NCBI RefSeq assembly: GCF_902705885.1
Contig: NZ_CACSIP010000045.1
Location: 129,183-193,182 of the forward strand
Reading direction: 5' to 3'
Length of the DNA: 64,000 nucleotides
Source of the DNA: Mycolicibacterium austroafricanum
Lineage (GTDB): Bacteria; Actinomycetota; Actinomycetes; Mycobacteriales; Mycobacteriaceae
The notes under the pieces were generated by a model. The model saw only the letters and a program-made list of their open reading frames with translations. It had not been told where the DNA came from and ran no database searches. This document shows positions 26,686 through 36,439 of this stretch, piece by piece (within the stretch, counting starts at the first letter, position 1; each line of letters opens with the position of its first letter). The translations under genes and the position numbers were made by a program.

Positions 26686-27624
26686 TCAGGCCGAAGCTGC
26701 CAGCACCTTGCTGTCCTCGGCGGCGAAGGTGTCCTCCAGCTGCAGGGGTGAATAGTCGATGTCGATCTCCTCCAGGGGGCGGCCGCGGGCACTGCTGATC
26801 GTTCCGAAGCGGCGCATTCCTTTGTCCGCGGCGTACTGCTGGAATTCGTCCATGGTGAAGTTGAACGGGATCTCGTCGTAGAGAGCGAAAGCATCCTCGG
26901 TGTTCTTCAGCGCCAGCGGAATCAGCTCGTTCATCCGGGATTCGAACACGCCCCAGTTGGAGTCGTCGGCGGCGACGTGCCGCCGGCAGGTGAAGGTGCC
27001 CCAGGCCATGTGGCGCCGTTCGTCATCGCCGATGCGACGGACCAGTTCCTGCATACCGGGAAGGATGCCGCGGTCCACGCAAATACGATGCCACGCATAG
27101 TATCCCGTCAACGCCATCATGCCCTCGATGACGTGGTTGTACGTCACCGACGCCCGGACCTGGGCCGCCGGCGACGGGTCGGTGGCCAATGTGTCGAGCG
27201 ACTGCGGCAATTCCTCGTAGAACATCTGTCGGTAGGACGGCAGGTCGTCGAGATAGCACTGGAGGTCGTCGGTCATTCCCACGGCGTCGAGCCACATCCG
27301 GAACACCTGGGTGTGCTTGGCCTCCTCGAAGGCGAACTGCGTCAGATACATTTCGTCACCGAGCCGGCCTTCGGCACGCACCGCCGCCATGAACGGCTGA
27401 ATGTCCTGGGTGACGGCTTCTTCGCCGGCGATGAACTCGGCGCACAGGCGGGTGGCCCAGTCGCGTTCCAGGTCCGTCAGTGATTCCCAGTCGGCGCGGT
27501 CACGGGAGAAGTCGATGTCCGCCGGGTTCCAGAACTTGGCGTTGCCGCCGGCGAACAGCTTCAGCGGCATGCTGTCCCAGTTGAGCCCTCCGGCGGCCAA
27601 TGAGTCGGAGTGTGTTCTCTCCAT
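26686..27624 (-). CDS. R2-like ligand-binding oxidase (Mn/Fe)
   Basis: This 312-residue protein resembles M. tuberculosis Rv0233. All metal ligands known for that protein are present at the same numbers: Glu68, Glu101, His104, Glu167, Glu202 and His205. Val71 and Tyr162, which form the ether cross-link of this family, are kept too. It is therefore an R2lox and not a ribonucleotide reductase subunit. It oxidises or stores a hydrophobic ligand of unknown identity. It follows the TetR gene directly. Confidence 0.93.
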   Translation of the reverse strand: MERTHSDSLAAGGLNWDSMPLKLFAGGNAKFWNPADIDFSRDRADWESLTDLERDWATRLCAEFIAGEEAVTQDIQPFMAAVRAEGRLGDEMYLTQFAFEEAKHTQVFRMWLDAVGMTDDLQCYLDDLPSYRQMFYEELPQSLDTLATDPSPAAQVRASVTYNHVIEGMMALTGYYAWHRICVDRGILPGMQELVRRIGDDERRHMAWGTFTCRRHVAADDSNWGVFESRMNELIPLALKNTEDAFALYDEIPFNFTMDEFQQYAADKGMRRFGTISSARGRPLEEIDIDYSPLQLEDTFAAEDSKVLAASA

Positions 27625-27629
27625 GGGGT

Positions 27630-28310
27630 TTACCTCCTAGGTTGTGCGGGCTGATCGGGGTGTACATGGGCAGGTTGGAATGCCGCCGCCAGCACGGCGA
27701 CATAGCGGCGCACTGCCAGCGCCGGCTGCTCGGGTGTGAGTTCGTCGAGTCCCAGAACCGGGTCCAGTCCCCGCACGTACGGTGCCAGCGCCAGGTGCGG
27801 GAGGATCATCAGCAGCAACGACAGCAGGGTTTCGGTGTCGGCATCGCCTCGCAGATCGCCACGTCCTCGGGCGTCGTGCACCAGCGGCCGCAGGACCTCC
27901 AGGTAGTGGCGGTGGATCACTGCCCGCACGCTGACCCGGGCATCGGTGTCAACTTCGAAACTTGCCGCCGCGTGCAGGGACCGCTCGCGCGGATGCTCTG
28001 CGAAGTAGCCGACCCAGGCGTCGAGCAGATCAGTGAGGAACTCGAAAAATGGCCTGCTGGAGTCGAGTTCGCGGATCTGTTCCTCCATGTAGGCGCGCAC
28101 CCGCTGGCTGGCCACATCGGAGATGAACGCATAGAGGTCGCGCTTGTCGGCGAAGTACTGGAACAGGCTGCCCTTGGCTACCCCGGCGCGGCGCGCGATG
28201 ACGTTGAGGCTGCCGCGGGAGAAGCCCTGTGCGGCGAACTCCGCCTCGGCGGCAGCCACCACCGCTGCCCTACGGTTCCCGTCGAGACGGGCCCATGTCA
28301 CTGTCGGCAT
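27630..28310 (-). CDS. TetR-family regulator of the R2lox operon (Rv0232-like)
   Basis: The protein has 226 residues. The N-terminal helix-turn-helix reads [32 protein letters not shown], followed by an all-helical ligand domain. The ATG at 28310 has GGAGG before it. Its last codons AGG AGG TAA also form the ribosome site of the R2lox gene five bases on. A perfect palindrome 19 bp upstream of its start is the likely operator. The TetR-R2lox order equals Rv0232-Rv0233. Confidence 0.9.
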   Translation of the reverse strand: MPTVTWARLDGNRRAAVVAAAEAEFAAQGFSRGSLNVIARRAGVAKGSLFQYFADKRDLYAFISDVASQRVRAYMEEQIRELDSSRPFFEFLTDLLDAWVGYFAEHPRERSLHAAASFEVDTDARVSVRAVIHRHYLEVLRPLVHDARGRGDLRGDADTETLLSLLLMILPHLALAPYVRGLDPVLGLDELTPEQPALAVRRYVAVLAAAFQPAHVHPDQPAQPRR

Positions 28311-28328
28311 CACGCCTCCGAGTCCTCT

Positions 28329-28343
28329 ATGACCACTGGTCAT
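28329..28343. promoter_or_regulatory. TetR operator upstream of the R2lox operon
   Basis: ATGACCA-C-TGGTCAT is an exact 15-bp palindrome between the divergent TetR and DUF2252 genes. A related sequence (ATAGTCAATGGTC) follows about 20 bp on. Autorepression by the adjacent TetR is likely, and the DUF2252 gene may be under the same control. Confidence 0.65.
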
Positions 28344-28437
28344 ATTACTGTGATTCAAGCCATAGTCAATGGTCGGCGGTGTTCCCGGTGCAGACGTGCG
28401 CGTTTCGGGCTGGACTGCGCCGATAAGCTCGGCGGGC

Positions 28438-29877
28438 ATGGACGAGGAAGCGGCCGCGCGCAACGAACTCGACAACACCGATGCCGGCGGCCGGGTGTCC
28501 GCGCGCGACGACAGGCCTGGACACGCGTCGCGCATGGAGGCGTTCCGGATGCTGGCACAGGCGCGTGCTGCCGGCGAAATGGTCGCGCTGCCAAGGATGT
28601 TGACCGGTGATGACCGGCGCCTGCATGTGCGTCAGACCATCCGCGAGGACCATCGGCTGCGCATCGCCCGGCACAACGAAGAGGCTTTCGGCAAGTTCGA
28701 CAAGCTTGCCGGGTCCAGGTTCTCGTTCTTCCGGGGCACCGCCCTGCTGTTCTACCGCGACATGGCCGGCGACGACGCATGGATGCCGACAGTGCTGGCC
28801 GCCGGCGATATTCACCCGGAGAATTTCGGCGTCATGCCCAATGCCGACAACGTGCCGATCTTCGGCATCAACGACTACGACGAGGTCTTCTACACCCCCT
28901 TCACCTGGGATCTCAAACGTGGCGCGACGGGGTTCATGATCGCCGCCGACGAGATCGGTGGATACGGGCACGGCAAGCGCTGCAAGATCGCCCGTTCGTT
29001 CGTCCGCGGCTACACCGACAGGATAGGCCGCTACGCCACCGATCACAGCGAAGGCGACTCGGATCTGCGCGAGGACAATTCGCCCGAACTGATCGCCGGG
29101 CTGATCGACAGCGCCAAGTCCGGCGGCCGGGCCAAGTGGCTGACCAAGAAGTACTACAACGAGACGGCCACCGGCTTCAAGTCCAGCAAGAAACTGGTGC
29201 CCATCTCCAGCCGGCGCGACGAGTTCCAGGACTTGATCGACCGTTATGTCGAGCAGTCCGGGATCACGGTGCCCGAGCGCGCCGGCTCGATGCGGGTCAA
29301 GGACGTCGCCGAACGCCGTGGCCAGGGGACGGCATCGCTGGGTCTGGTGCGTTACTACGTGATGATCGAGGGCCCGCTGCCCGACGTTTCCGACGACATC
29401 CTGCTCGAACTCAAGCAGGCGCGACGCTCAGCGCTCGAGGGTCTGGTGCCGCCGTCAGAGCACCTGGTGGCAGGAAACGCCGACCGGGTGGTGCACGGCC
29501 AACGTGTTCAATTGGTCAGCGGCGACCGGTTTTACGGCAGCATCAAGCACCGCGGGATCAGCTTCCTGGTCAGGGAACGGTCGTGGTTTCGCGACGATAT
29601 CGACCTCGACGACCTGTCGTTCACACAGTGGCGCCAGTACGCGCAGATCTGTGGCGAGGTACTCGCACAGGCACACGCACTTTCCGACGAAGCCGGTCTG
29701 CTCGACCACGACGTCGAACCGGAGATCGTCGAGGCGATCGGGTTTCCGGAACTCTTCGTCGATGACATCGTACGGTTCGCCGACGGTGCCGACAGCCTCT
29801 GCAAGCGCGACCATCAGGACTTCCGCAAGGACCACGCCCTCGGGGCGTTCCGTCGCGTCGACCTGGTGTACCGCTGA
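28438..29877 (+). CDS. DUF2252 protein (kinase-like fold)
   Basis: This 479-residue protein has family motifs GDIHPENFG (Asp124 to Gly131) and INDYDEVFYTPFTWDLKR, which look like the catalytic and metal loops of aminoglycoside-kinase-like folds. A phosphotransferase role is possible but unproven. It is divergent from the TetR-R2lox unit with the shared palindrome in between, so a functional tie is possible. Confidence 0.85.
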   Translation: MDEEAAARNELDNTDAGGRVSARDDRPGHASRMEAFRMLAQARAAGEMVALPRMLTGDDRRLHVRQTIREDHRLRIARHNEEAFGKFDKLAGSRFSFFRGTALLFYRDMAGDDAWMPTVLAAGDIHPENFGVMPNADNVPIFGINDYDEVFYTPFTWDLKRGATGFMIAADEIGGYGHGKRCKIARSFVRGYTDRIGRYATDHSEGDSDLREDNSPELIAGLIDSAKSGGRAKWLTKKYYNETATGFKSSKKLVPISSRRDEFQDLIDRYVEQSGITVPERAGSMRVKDVAERRGQGTASLGLVRYYVMIEGPLPDVSDDILLELKQARRSALEGLVPPSEHLVAGNADRVVHGQRVQLVSGDRFYGSIKHRGISFLVRERSWFRDDIDLDDLSFTQWRQYAQICGEVLAQAHALSDEAGLLDHDVEPEIVEAIGFPELFVDDIVRFADGADSLCKRDHQDFRKDHALGAFRRVDLVYR

Positions 29878-29934
29878 GCGGTGTAGTGGCCGCCGGCGGC
29901 CTACGTCGTCGGCGTCGAGGTTGCGGGAGTTAGG

Positions 29935-30430
29935 TCATGTTGGCGCAACCGGAAGTCCGACTTCGCCGACAGCACCGCGGCCGCTTTGGTCCCGCTCGAC
30001 AGTGCCGCCGTCCGGGCCGCCGATCACCACGTCGTGGTCTCCCGGCCGATCGACCAGCGTGGTGATGTCGGTCGCGCCGAGTTGGGCGGCGCCGCGCTGC
30101 ACGACATCGAGTGCCTGCGGCCACGATTCATCCGGAACCGGACCATTGAACACGACATAGAGGTACACGTGGATGCCGCCTGTGTTCGCCTACTCCCCGC
30201 TGCAGCCACCCCAGCTGTCCTCTTCGACCTGCCACGTCAAGCCCGGAACACGCCCGGCGATGTCGGTCGCCCACTCCTGCATGGGATTGCGGTACTGCGC
30301 CTGCGCGTCTTCGAAGGGCGGCTCTCGCGTCCCAGCTGTCGATCTCCGCCACCGACACGGTCATGCATCATCCCCGACAGGGCGAGGTCGACATCGCGAC
30401 GTCAACCATCTTCGGCACGCTCCTCCTTCG
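29935..30430 (-). pseudogene. Broken LppA-type lipoprotein gene
   Basis: Leftward, one frame gives EPPFEDAQAQYRNPMQEWAT and then a tryptophan/glycine-rich part DSWGGCSGE, interrupted by an in-frame TAG at 30192-30190. The same frame goes on with HVYLYVVFNGPVPDESWPQA and LGATDITTLVDRPGDHDVV. This order matches LppA-like mycobacterial lipoproteins. The signal peptide and lipobox cannot be read in frame, so the 5' part is also lost. It lies at the edge of the accessory region. Confidence 0.6.
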
Positions 30431-30620
30431 TCAACGCCCTACGCTGGATTTAAGGATAACGCTGCGGTTTGAGGTCAACCCTGCAGCAGCAAGCGCACGG
30501 CGGTGGTCCGCGTGGCCAGCCGGGAGCTGATCGCCGGCGGGTCGAACTCGGCACTCGTCGACGCGGCCGCGGTGCCGATGTCCGCCATCTCTGATACCCG
30601 CGGGTTACGGCGTTATTGGT

Positions 30621-30651
30621 CCCCCAGTCGGACTCGAACCGACACTGTGCG
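30621..30651 (-). repeat. Partial tRNA copy, outermost attachment-site remnant
   Basis: These 31 bases are identical to 39881-39911, the 3' part (T arm and most of the acceptor strand) of the tRNA gene. The rest of the tRNA is absent. Such partial copies mark the far end of elements integrated into tRNA genes. Confidence 0.75.
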
Positions 30652-31045
30652 CACCGCTCACATCACCCAGGCAAATGACAATCAACAGCAACCGACCCAA
30701 CCGACTACCAGCTGACCCTCTTGCGAAAGAGAACGAGGCTGGTGCATTCGGGAACTCGTTGAATGGCGGGCGAGTGGGTCGAGCATTGGCCGACCCGTTT
30801 CGGAGGGGCCTGGTCCCGCAGCCCGGTCCGAGATGGAGCGAAGGCCCGTGGTCGCGCTTCATCGGTAACAGAAAACCGAAAAAACGCGACGTTGCGATCC
30901 TGGCAATCTGCGCGGAGGTCAAAACTTTAGGGTTTTCACCGATTCGGCGCACGTCTTCGCTGGGATAAGTTAGCTCCGCTGTCAGTTCTCACGAGGTTCC
31001 CAGAACTGGCTTCCGTGATCTTCCGTGAGGCGAGGCTAGGGGTCT
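30652..31045. other. Upstream region of the solenoid gene
   Basis: About 390 bp hold no credible gene. CAGTTCT (30983) and AGAACTG (ends 31008) form an inverted repeat with a 12-base gap some 40 bp before the start of the large gene, a possible operator or leader hairpin. Confidence 0.4.
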
Positions 31046-33535
31046 GTGGTGCACACAATGGGCAAGCAGCGGCGGCACCCCGGTGCCGGAGGCCATAACG
31101 ACCCCGCATCGACGCGTTCGGCCGACGGCGTCCACATCGGCAGGGTCGGAGCGCTGGCGGCGGCACTGGGAGTGGGTGCGGTGCTGGTTGCGCTGCCTTG
31201 GTCCGCGGCCGCTGACACCGGCGAGTCGTCGGCGTCGAGCAACAGCAGTGCATCGTCGTCGGAGTCTGCGGGGTCATCGCCGTCGACGAAGGGCGATAAG
31301 GACGACGACGCGTCGACCAACGAGAAGCGTGGGCAGACGTCGCAGGACTCGGCCGACTCCGATGACGACCGGACCAAAGACACCGACGTGGACGCCGACG
31401 CCAACGACTCGGTCGACTCGGACAGCGTTGACGACTCGTCGTGGAGCGATGACGCAGATCTGGACCGCAACGGCACCGCCGACGCTGGCACATCGGTCAT
31501 CGACGTGTCGACCGATGCCGCGCCCGAAGTTCCACTGGAACCCGCCTATGGACCCGCCGTGTTGCCGGCCCCGCCCACCGAGCCCTCCCGACGGTCCTCG
31601 CTGGCCCCGGCGCCGGTGGCGATGACCGAGCCCGAAGATTCGGATCTCATGCGCACCGGCCGCGCCACGACTCTTGCCGAGGACACCGCCACACCTGCGG
31701 TGGGCGAGGTCCCCCCGGCTACCGCCGCGCCCACCACCATGGCGACCTTTGCCGCGGTCACCGAAGCACCGACGAAGGCCCTGCAGACTCAGCCCGGTGC
31801 GTTCGTGGAGGTGGCCACCGGCCTGCTGGCGATGTCGATGGCCCCGCTGGTCGCTCCGAACCCGGCACCGGCCCAGCCCACCCAGGCGTCCGGTCTGTTG
31901 GCGGTGCTGGACTGGATCCGCCGCGAGATTGACGAGACCTACCAGGACTTCAGTGTGTCCATCGGGGGCGTGGAGATCATTCAGCGCGGCAGCGCGCAGG
32001 CGACCTCGGCCGGTTTCGGCTCTATCGCCATCGCCCACGGCGAGAACGCCGTCGCCAACGCCAGCGGCTGGTTCAGCGCCGCGATTGTGCGCGGTGACGA
32101 TTCCACTGCGGCAGCCACCGACGGCAACTTCAACAAAGCACGCGTCTACGGCGACGACAGCACCGCCACCGCCGGCCGAGGCTGGTTCAACACCGCGATC
32201 GTCTCGGGTGATGGCAATCAGGCCGTCGCCGCCAGCGGCAGCTTCAACACCGCCCGTATCCGCGGTAACACCAGCGTCGCCGCAACGGGCACCGGCGACC
32301 ACAACACGGCCGTCATCATCGGTGACGGCAGCGTCGCATCGGCGGACACCGGTAATGGCAACACCGCGGTGATCGTCGGCGGTAGCAGCGCAGCGTCAGC
32401 CAGCACCGGAAATCACAACACCGCCGTCATCTTCGGCGAGGGCAATGCCGTCAGCGCGGGGACCGGCGACGCCAACACCGCTGTTGTGTTGGGTGATTCC
32501 AGCCTCGTCAACGCCAGCGGCGGAACGCTCAACACGGCCGTCCTCGTCGGCGATGCCACCTCGGTCACCGCCGGCGGCGGCAACCTCAACCTCGCCGTGG
32601 CCAGGGGTGACGGCAACGTCGTGGATGCCGTAGACGGGAACCTCAACGCCGCCAAGGCCATAGGCGACGGCAACGAGGTCACCGTCACCGGCGGCAACCT
32701 AAACATCGCAAAGGTCAAGGGCGCCAACAACGCAGCGACCGTCACCGCCGGTGTGCTCAACCTTGCAATCATCAAGGGCGACAACAACTTCGTTAGCATT
32801 ACTGGTGGCGGCAATCTCAACACCGTAGTGATCAAGGGCGACAACAACATCAACACGATCTTTGCGAGCGATGAATTCGGCACGTGCATCTTTGGGGCCG
32901 CGGGCTGCAATACCGCCGTGGTCGTGGGCGATCTGAACGGTGCACTCGTCAGCGGCACCAATAGCATTGGCATCCGACTCGGCGACGCCTCAAGTATAGG
33001 CGCCATTGGTAGCCACGCCTCGGTGTTCAGCGCCGGGGACACCAGCGACGCGAATGCCTTTGCCGACGGTCGCTCTCGCAGTTCCATCGTGCAGATCGGC
33101 AACAGCAATTCGGCGAGTGCCAGTGCCGAGGATGGTTCCCGCGCAGTGGTGCACGTCTTCGGCAACGGCAACACAGCCACCAGCGAAAACGCTTCGAGTG
33201 GCATGGCGACGGCCGCCATCATCGGTGACGACAACGTCGCACTCGCCGAAGGCCACGGCAACACCGCGATGATCAAAGGCGACGGCAACGAAGCCTCTGC
33301 CACCAACGGACGCCACAACAAGGCCGCCGTCATCGGTGACGGCAACTCGGCCGCTGCCGCCGAGGGCAACTTCAACGTCGCCAAGGTTTTCGGTGACGGC
33401 AACGTCGTCGTCGTCGGTTTCGGCGACCGCAACAATGCCATCGTGATCGGTCACGACAGCTCGGCCACCGCCGGGCCGGGTGACGACAACACCGCCGTCG
33501 CCCTGGGCGACGGCAAGACCGTCGTTGTGCCCTGA
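31046..33535 (+). CDS. Large secreted protein with 19-residue solenoid repeats
   Basis: The protein has 829 residues. A long mycobacterial-type signal peptide (hydrophobic GRVGALAAALGVGAVLVALP, cleavage near AAADT) is followed by a Ser/Asp-rich linker (about 58-150), a Pro/Ala/Thr region (160-290) and, from residue 324, repeats of 19 residues of the form L/F/H-N-T-A-V-x-x-G-D-x-x-x-V-x-A-x-x-G-N. About 14 run without a break to residue 590; at least four more close the protein. This is the picture of a beta-solenoid stalk. There is no anchor motif. GTG 31046, GTG 31049 and ATG 31058 compete as the start. I do not recognise a named family. Confidence 0.8.
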   Translation: MVHTMGKQRRHPGAGGHNDPASTRSADGVHIGRVGALAAALGVGAVLVALPWSAAADTGESSASSNSSASSSESAGSSPSTKGDKDDDASTNEKRGQTSQDSADSDDDRTKDTDVDADANDSVDSDSVDDSSWSDDADLDRNGTADAGTSVIDVSTDAAPEVPLEPAYGPAVLPAPPTEPSRRSSLAPAPVAMTEPEDSDLMRTGRATTLAEDTATPAVGEVPPATAAPTTMATFAAVTEAPTKALQTQPGAFVEVATGLLAMSMAPLVAPNPAPAQPTQASGLLAVLDWIRREIDETYQDFSVSIGGVEIIQRGSAQATSAGFGSIAIAHGENAVANASGWFSAAIVRGDDSTAAATDGNFNKARVYGDDSTATAGRGWFNTAIVSGDGNQAVAASGSFNTARIRGNTSVAATGTGDHNTAVIIGDGSVASADTGNGNTAVIVGGSSAASASTGNHNTAVIFGEGNAVSAGTGDANTAVVLGDSSLVNASGGTLNTAVLVGDATSVTAGGGNLNLAVARGDGNVVDAVDGNLNAAKAIGDGNEVTVTGGNLNIAKVKGANNAATVTAGVLNLAIIKGDNNFVSITGGGNLNTVVIKGDNNINTIFASDEFGTCIFGAAGCNTAVVVGDLNGALVSGTNSIGIRLGDASSIGAIGSHASVFSAGDTSDANAFADGRSRSSIVQIGNSNSASASAEDGSRAVVHVFGNGNTATSENASSGMATAAIIGDDNVALAEGHGNTAMIKGDGNEASATNGRHNKAAVIGDGNSAAAAEGNFNVAKVFGDGNVVVVGFGDRNNAIVIGHDSSATAGPGDDNTAVALGDGKTVVVP
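32015..32815 (+). repeat. Tandem 57-bp coding repeats
   Basis: Fourteen successive units of 57 bp (the 14th has 60) encode the 19-residue solenoid repeat. The DNA copies are diverged, so the repeat is old and held by protein structure, not by recent duplication. Confidence 0.8.
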
Positions 33536-33862
33536 GTGTGTGCTTCCGCCAGGAAAGCTCGGCTCTGACGACCATGAACTGTGGTGATGTCCTGCCCCCG
33601 AGGGCAACCCTCACCACAGGATGACCACATCTCGACATGTGTCTATTCCGGCTTGCTGATGCTCTACGGTGAGCCGCCGTCGGAATGACCCGGCCGTCAA
33701 TTTCAAGAAATGGGAGAACTCTGGCGCAGCTGTCAGCTTAGATGTGGGCGGGTTGCGACGGGGCCAAGGGAGACGCAGGGTTGCGTAACGGTTGCGTGGG
33801 AAAACTCACCCGGCGGCGACCGCGCACGGCGCACACGCACGCTGAACTGCGGTTTTATCGCG
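33536..33862. other. Intergenic region after the solenoid gene
   Basis: No supported gene. Short frames here lack ribosome sites. The stretch leads up to the second partial tRNA copy. Confidence 0.4.
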
Positions 33863-33903
33863 GCCCCCAGTCGGACTTGAACCGACACTGTGCGGATTTT
33901 AAG
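33863..33903 (-). repeat. Partial tRNA copy, middle attachment-site remnant
   Basis: These 41 bases match 39880-39920 of the intact tRNA with a single change (C to T at 33877). The copy covers the 3' half up to the anticodon loop. It is longer than the copy at 30621, which fits a younger insertion. An integrase remnant begins about 115 bp beyond it. Confidence 0.8.
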
Positions 33904-34019
33904 AACGGGCTAGCCGCGTTCCGCGAGCTCGGGAAACGGTTCGCCGAAGCGCTCATATTGACCGCAAGGCAGCGCTTCTGACCGTTGCCAGTACGGCTAC
34001 GGTACGGGCTCGATTCGCC

Positions 34020-34600
34020 CTAGAATCGCCCCCGATCGCCGGGGTGACGCCGGGGTGAGGTCGGTTCGGTAGGCGTTCCGCGCGGGAATGTCATCGCCGT
34101 GGGTGTCGAGAGCCAGCGTAAAAGTGCTGTTCCCAACCATTTCGACACTCCATGAAGTGGGTGCCTGCCGAAAGCTGAAGGACGGCGAACGTATGCCGGA
34201 GGTCGCCGAGCCCTACGCCCCGCGTCGCGGGCACATCCTCCGTCGCGGTGCGGCTCGCCGGCCGGCCGACAGCCTCCAGGGCGGGCTTCAGGATCGTGTC
34301 GTGAAACGCGCCCATCACGAGCGGCTGCAACCAATTGAGCGGTACCGCGCACCGCTCCCCCTTCGCCCGGTAGCCGCCGCCGTCATTTCGACTCGGCCAC
34401 AGCGGCGCGGTCGGCTCGTCCGCGCGCGGGTGGTCGTCCGCGAGGTAGTCCGCCATCTTTGGTCGCGAGCCAGGGCGGTAGGGGCACAGTGCGGCGGGCC
34501 CTCTTACTCTTCAGCATGCCGGTCTGCCACTCGCCGTTCTTGCAGCCTTCGGTGCGGCGAACGTTCACAACGCATGGCCGCCCCGGCGCGAACACCGGGT
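34020..34600 (-). pseudogene. Tyrosine recombinase (integrase) remnant 1
   Basis: Leftward, three frames in series give parts of a phage-type integrase C-terminal domain: VNVRRTEGCKNGEWQTGMLK with KSKRARRTVPLPPWL, then WPSRNDGGGYRAKG and LGDLRHTFAVLQLSAGTHFM (the H-x-x-R-type box is L-R-H-T), then VSKWLG near the lost Tyr region. At least two frameshifts and loss of the N-terminus make it inactive. It sits next to the partial tRNA copy at 33863. Confidence 0.75.
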
Positions 34601-34720
34601 CACCGACGTCGGCTCACCGAGAAGGGAAGATGGGAATCGGTCGGCTGTGCGCAGTGCCGGATGCCTGATCGAGATCGTCTAGTTCGAAGGACGTGCGCCC
34701 TGGCCGGCTATGCCGCCCAA

Positions 34721-36436
34721 CTATGAGGTGCGGTTCGCGCTTCTCAGCGCTGCCCAGATCATTGATGGCAGCGGTCCACGGAGCTCGCCTACGGCGCGAG
34801 CCCGCACGCGTGGGGTATCGCCGAACACTTGTCGCAGCTCGGCTTCTCTCGTGTCCGCACCTACGGTGACGCACAGCGTGGCAATGGATCGCGCCCTTGT
34901 CTCACTCAGCGCGTGCCGAGTATCGGCTGCCGCATACGCTCCGCTGTAACCGTGATCGTATGCGACACCGTCGCTTACCAGGATGAGCACGCGGCGGGAG
35001 GCGCCCTTATCATCATCGATGACGTCAGCCACCCTCCTGATCGCGGCACCGACGCGGGTGAATCCGCTTGGCTCACAAGCGTGCATGCGTTCGCGGGCGT
35101 TTCCGTTCCACGGTGCGCCAAACGGGAGTATGCGAACCAATTCGACATTGTGCCGATTATGGGACCGGAACCCGTGCACGGCGACGCGTGCGCCGACCGC
35201 ATGTAGCGCGTCGGCGATGACTTCGGCAGTTTCAATCTGTCGACGATGGGTCGTGACACCCGACGCGGTCGATGACACCGATCCCGAAAGATCCAAGAGG
35301 ACCGATACCGCGAGGTCTGGGCGACGAGGTCGGGGTGCCATCCACAGCCGTTCGTCGGCGTGCCCTGTCGCCGCACGCGTCGCGCGGGCGTCGATGACCG
35401 CATCCAGATCGATCTCGGTTCCGTCGCTGTGTCGACGATTGGGGGCGTCGGCCATCACAACTCTGGCGAGCCGCCTCCTGAGTTCGGGATCCGCCAGCGG
35501 CGCCAACGGAGGTCCGGTCCACTCACCGGTCGCGTCGATGTCGCGAACGGTGCAGCGTTCGGGTCGCAACGTCATACGGCGCACATCGAATTCCGGGTAG
35601 AAACGCGATGATTCGCGTCGGCATCCGGTCAGAACTGGGCGTAGTGGGTTCCACGTGCGGCTGTCGGTACCTGGGCGCCATGACAGCCCCCCGGAATCTC
35701 CGCCGCGCCGAGCCTGTGCACGAGTGTGGCTGAGACCTTCGGATGCGACTGAACCGGACGATTCACTACGCGAACGCAGAAGCAGCCGCCGCAGCCAGTT
35801 TTCCCGAGTCTCGATGCCCAGATCGGCGAGAAACTTCGCGAGCACGGCCGCGTCAGGGTGGGTTTCGGCCTGCGCGACCGCGGATTCATCGGGCCCGCTG
35901 CGGCTGGCCTGATCCCGGCATATGGCCTCAGAATCACGGTTCACCGGCACGCTTTGGGCGAGTGTCCCGAACCAGGGCAGCGGATCGGGGAGCGGCTCGC
36001 GGGTCAGGGCGCGGCGCAGCGACTCCTCAGCGCTGGCGGATGGTGGCCAGCCCGCTCCGATGGAGCCGGCGAGCTCAGCCAAACCTGGCAGATGCACAGA
36101 ACGCCTTCTCAATGCGCGGGGCACTTCCAGTGTCAGATAGCGGGCCGCGGCACGCCGGTGTCGTCCCTGATGGCGAAGGCCGGCGGACCACGCCACCTCG
36201 AGACTGCCGGCTCCGACGAGACAGGCTTGTGCGAGTACGCAGGCGCCTAACGTGCTGGGCTCGGTATCCGCGGCCACGTAGATCGCGCCATGGGTGGCGT
36301 GTGTGCGTTCCAGGCACTCGACAATCTCCAGCCAACGCCCGGCTGCTACCGCGGCGACGAGCTCAAGTTCGTGAAGGTTCCCTAGCGGAGGATTGTCGGC
36401 CACCGCACGCGGCGGAAACGCGCACACGTCAGCCAA
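34721..36436 (-). CDS. VWA-domain protein of the CbbO/NorD type
   Basis: This 571-residue protein has a C-terminal von Willebrand A domain with a complete MIDAS: D382-L-S-G-S, Thr in SGFTRVGAAI and Asp in LVSDGVAYD. The N-terminal 350 residues are poorly conserved helices. With the adjacent AAA ATPase it forms a MoxR/VWA pair, as NorQ-NorD and CbbQ-CbbO do. Those pairs remodel or load metal into a partner enzyme. The start appears to be a TTG three bases after the ATPase stop; a GTG nine bases on is the alternative. It is last in a four-gene operon. Confidence 0.82.
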   Translation of the reverse strand: MADVCAFPPRAVADNPPLGNLHELELVAAVAAGRWLEIVECLERTHATHGAIYVAADTEPSTLGACVLAQACLVGAGSLEVAWSAGLRHQGRHRRAAARYLTLEVPRALRRRSVHLPGLAELAGSIGAGWPPSASAEESLRRALTREPLPDPLPWFGTLAQSVPVNRDSEAICRDQASRSGPDESAVAQAETHPDAAVLAKFLADLGIETRENWLRRLLLRSRSESSGSVASEGLSHTRAQARRGGDSGGLSWRPGTDSRTWNPLRPVLTGCRRESSRFYPEFDVRRMTLRPERCTVRDIDATGEWTGPPLAPLADPELRRRLARVVMADAPNRRHSDGTEIDLDAVIDARATRAATGHADERLWMAPRPRRPDLAVSVLLDLSGSVSSTASGVTTHRRQIETAEVIADALHAVGARVAVHGFRSHNRHNVELVRILPFGAPWNGNARERMHACEPSGFTRVGAAIRRVADVIDDDKGASRRVLILVSDGVAYDHGYSGAYAAADTRHALSETRARSIATLCVTVGADTREAELRQVFGDTPRVRARAVGELRGPLPSMIWAALRSANRTS

Positions 36437-36439
36437 CTT

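Noticed and set aside
26686-27624. Ribonucleotide reductase small subunit
   Set aside because: Val71/Tyr162 cross-link residues and the Rv0233-type ligand set identify R2lox, and no large subunit gene is present.
30621-30720. A tRNA gene at the first partial copy
   Set aside because: Only the T arm and acceptor strand are present; the anticodon and D arms are missing.
30675-30968. Possible 97-codon gene after the first tRNA scar
   Set aside because: No ribosome site, no recognisable protein pattern, and unusual composition.
31274-33441. Leftward frames opposite the solenoid gene
   Set aside because: Their apparent repeats mirror the 57-bp coding repeats of the real gene.
32015-33530. Regular repeats that might suggest a CRISPR array
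   Set aside because: The period is 57 bp in frame with a long coding sequence and the units are diverged throughout, with no identical repeat plus unique spacer pattern.
33742-33981. Possible 79-codon gene
   Set aside because: It runs straight through the partial tRNA copy and has no ribosome site.
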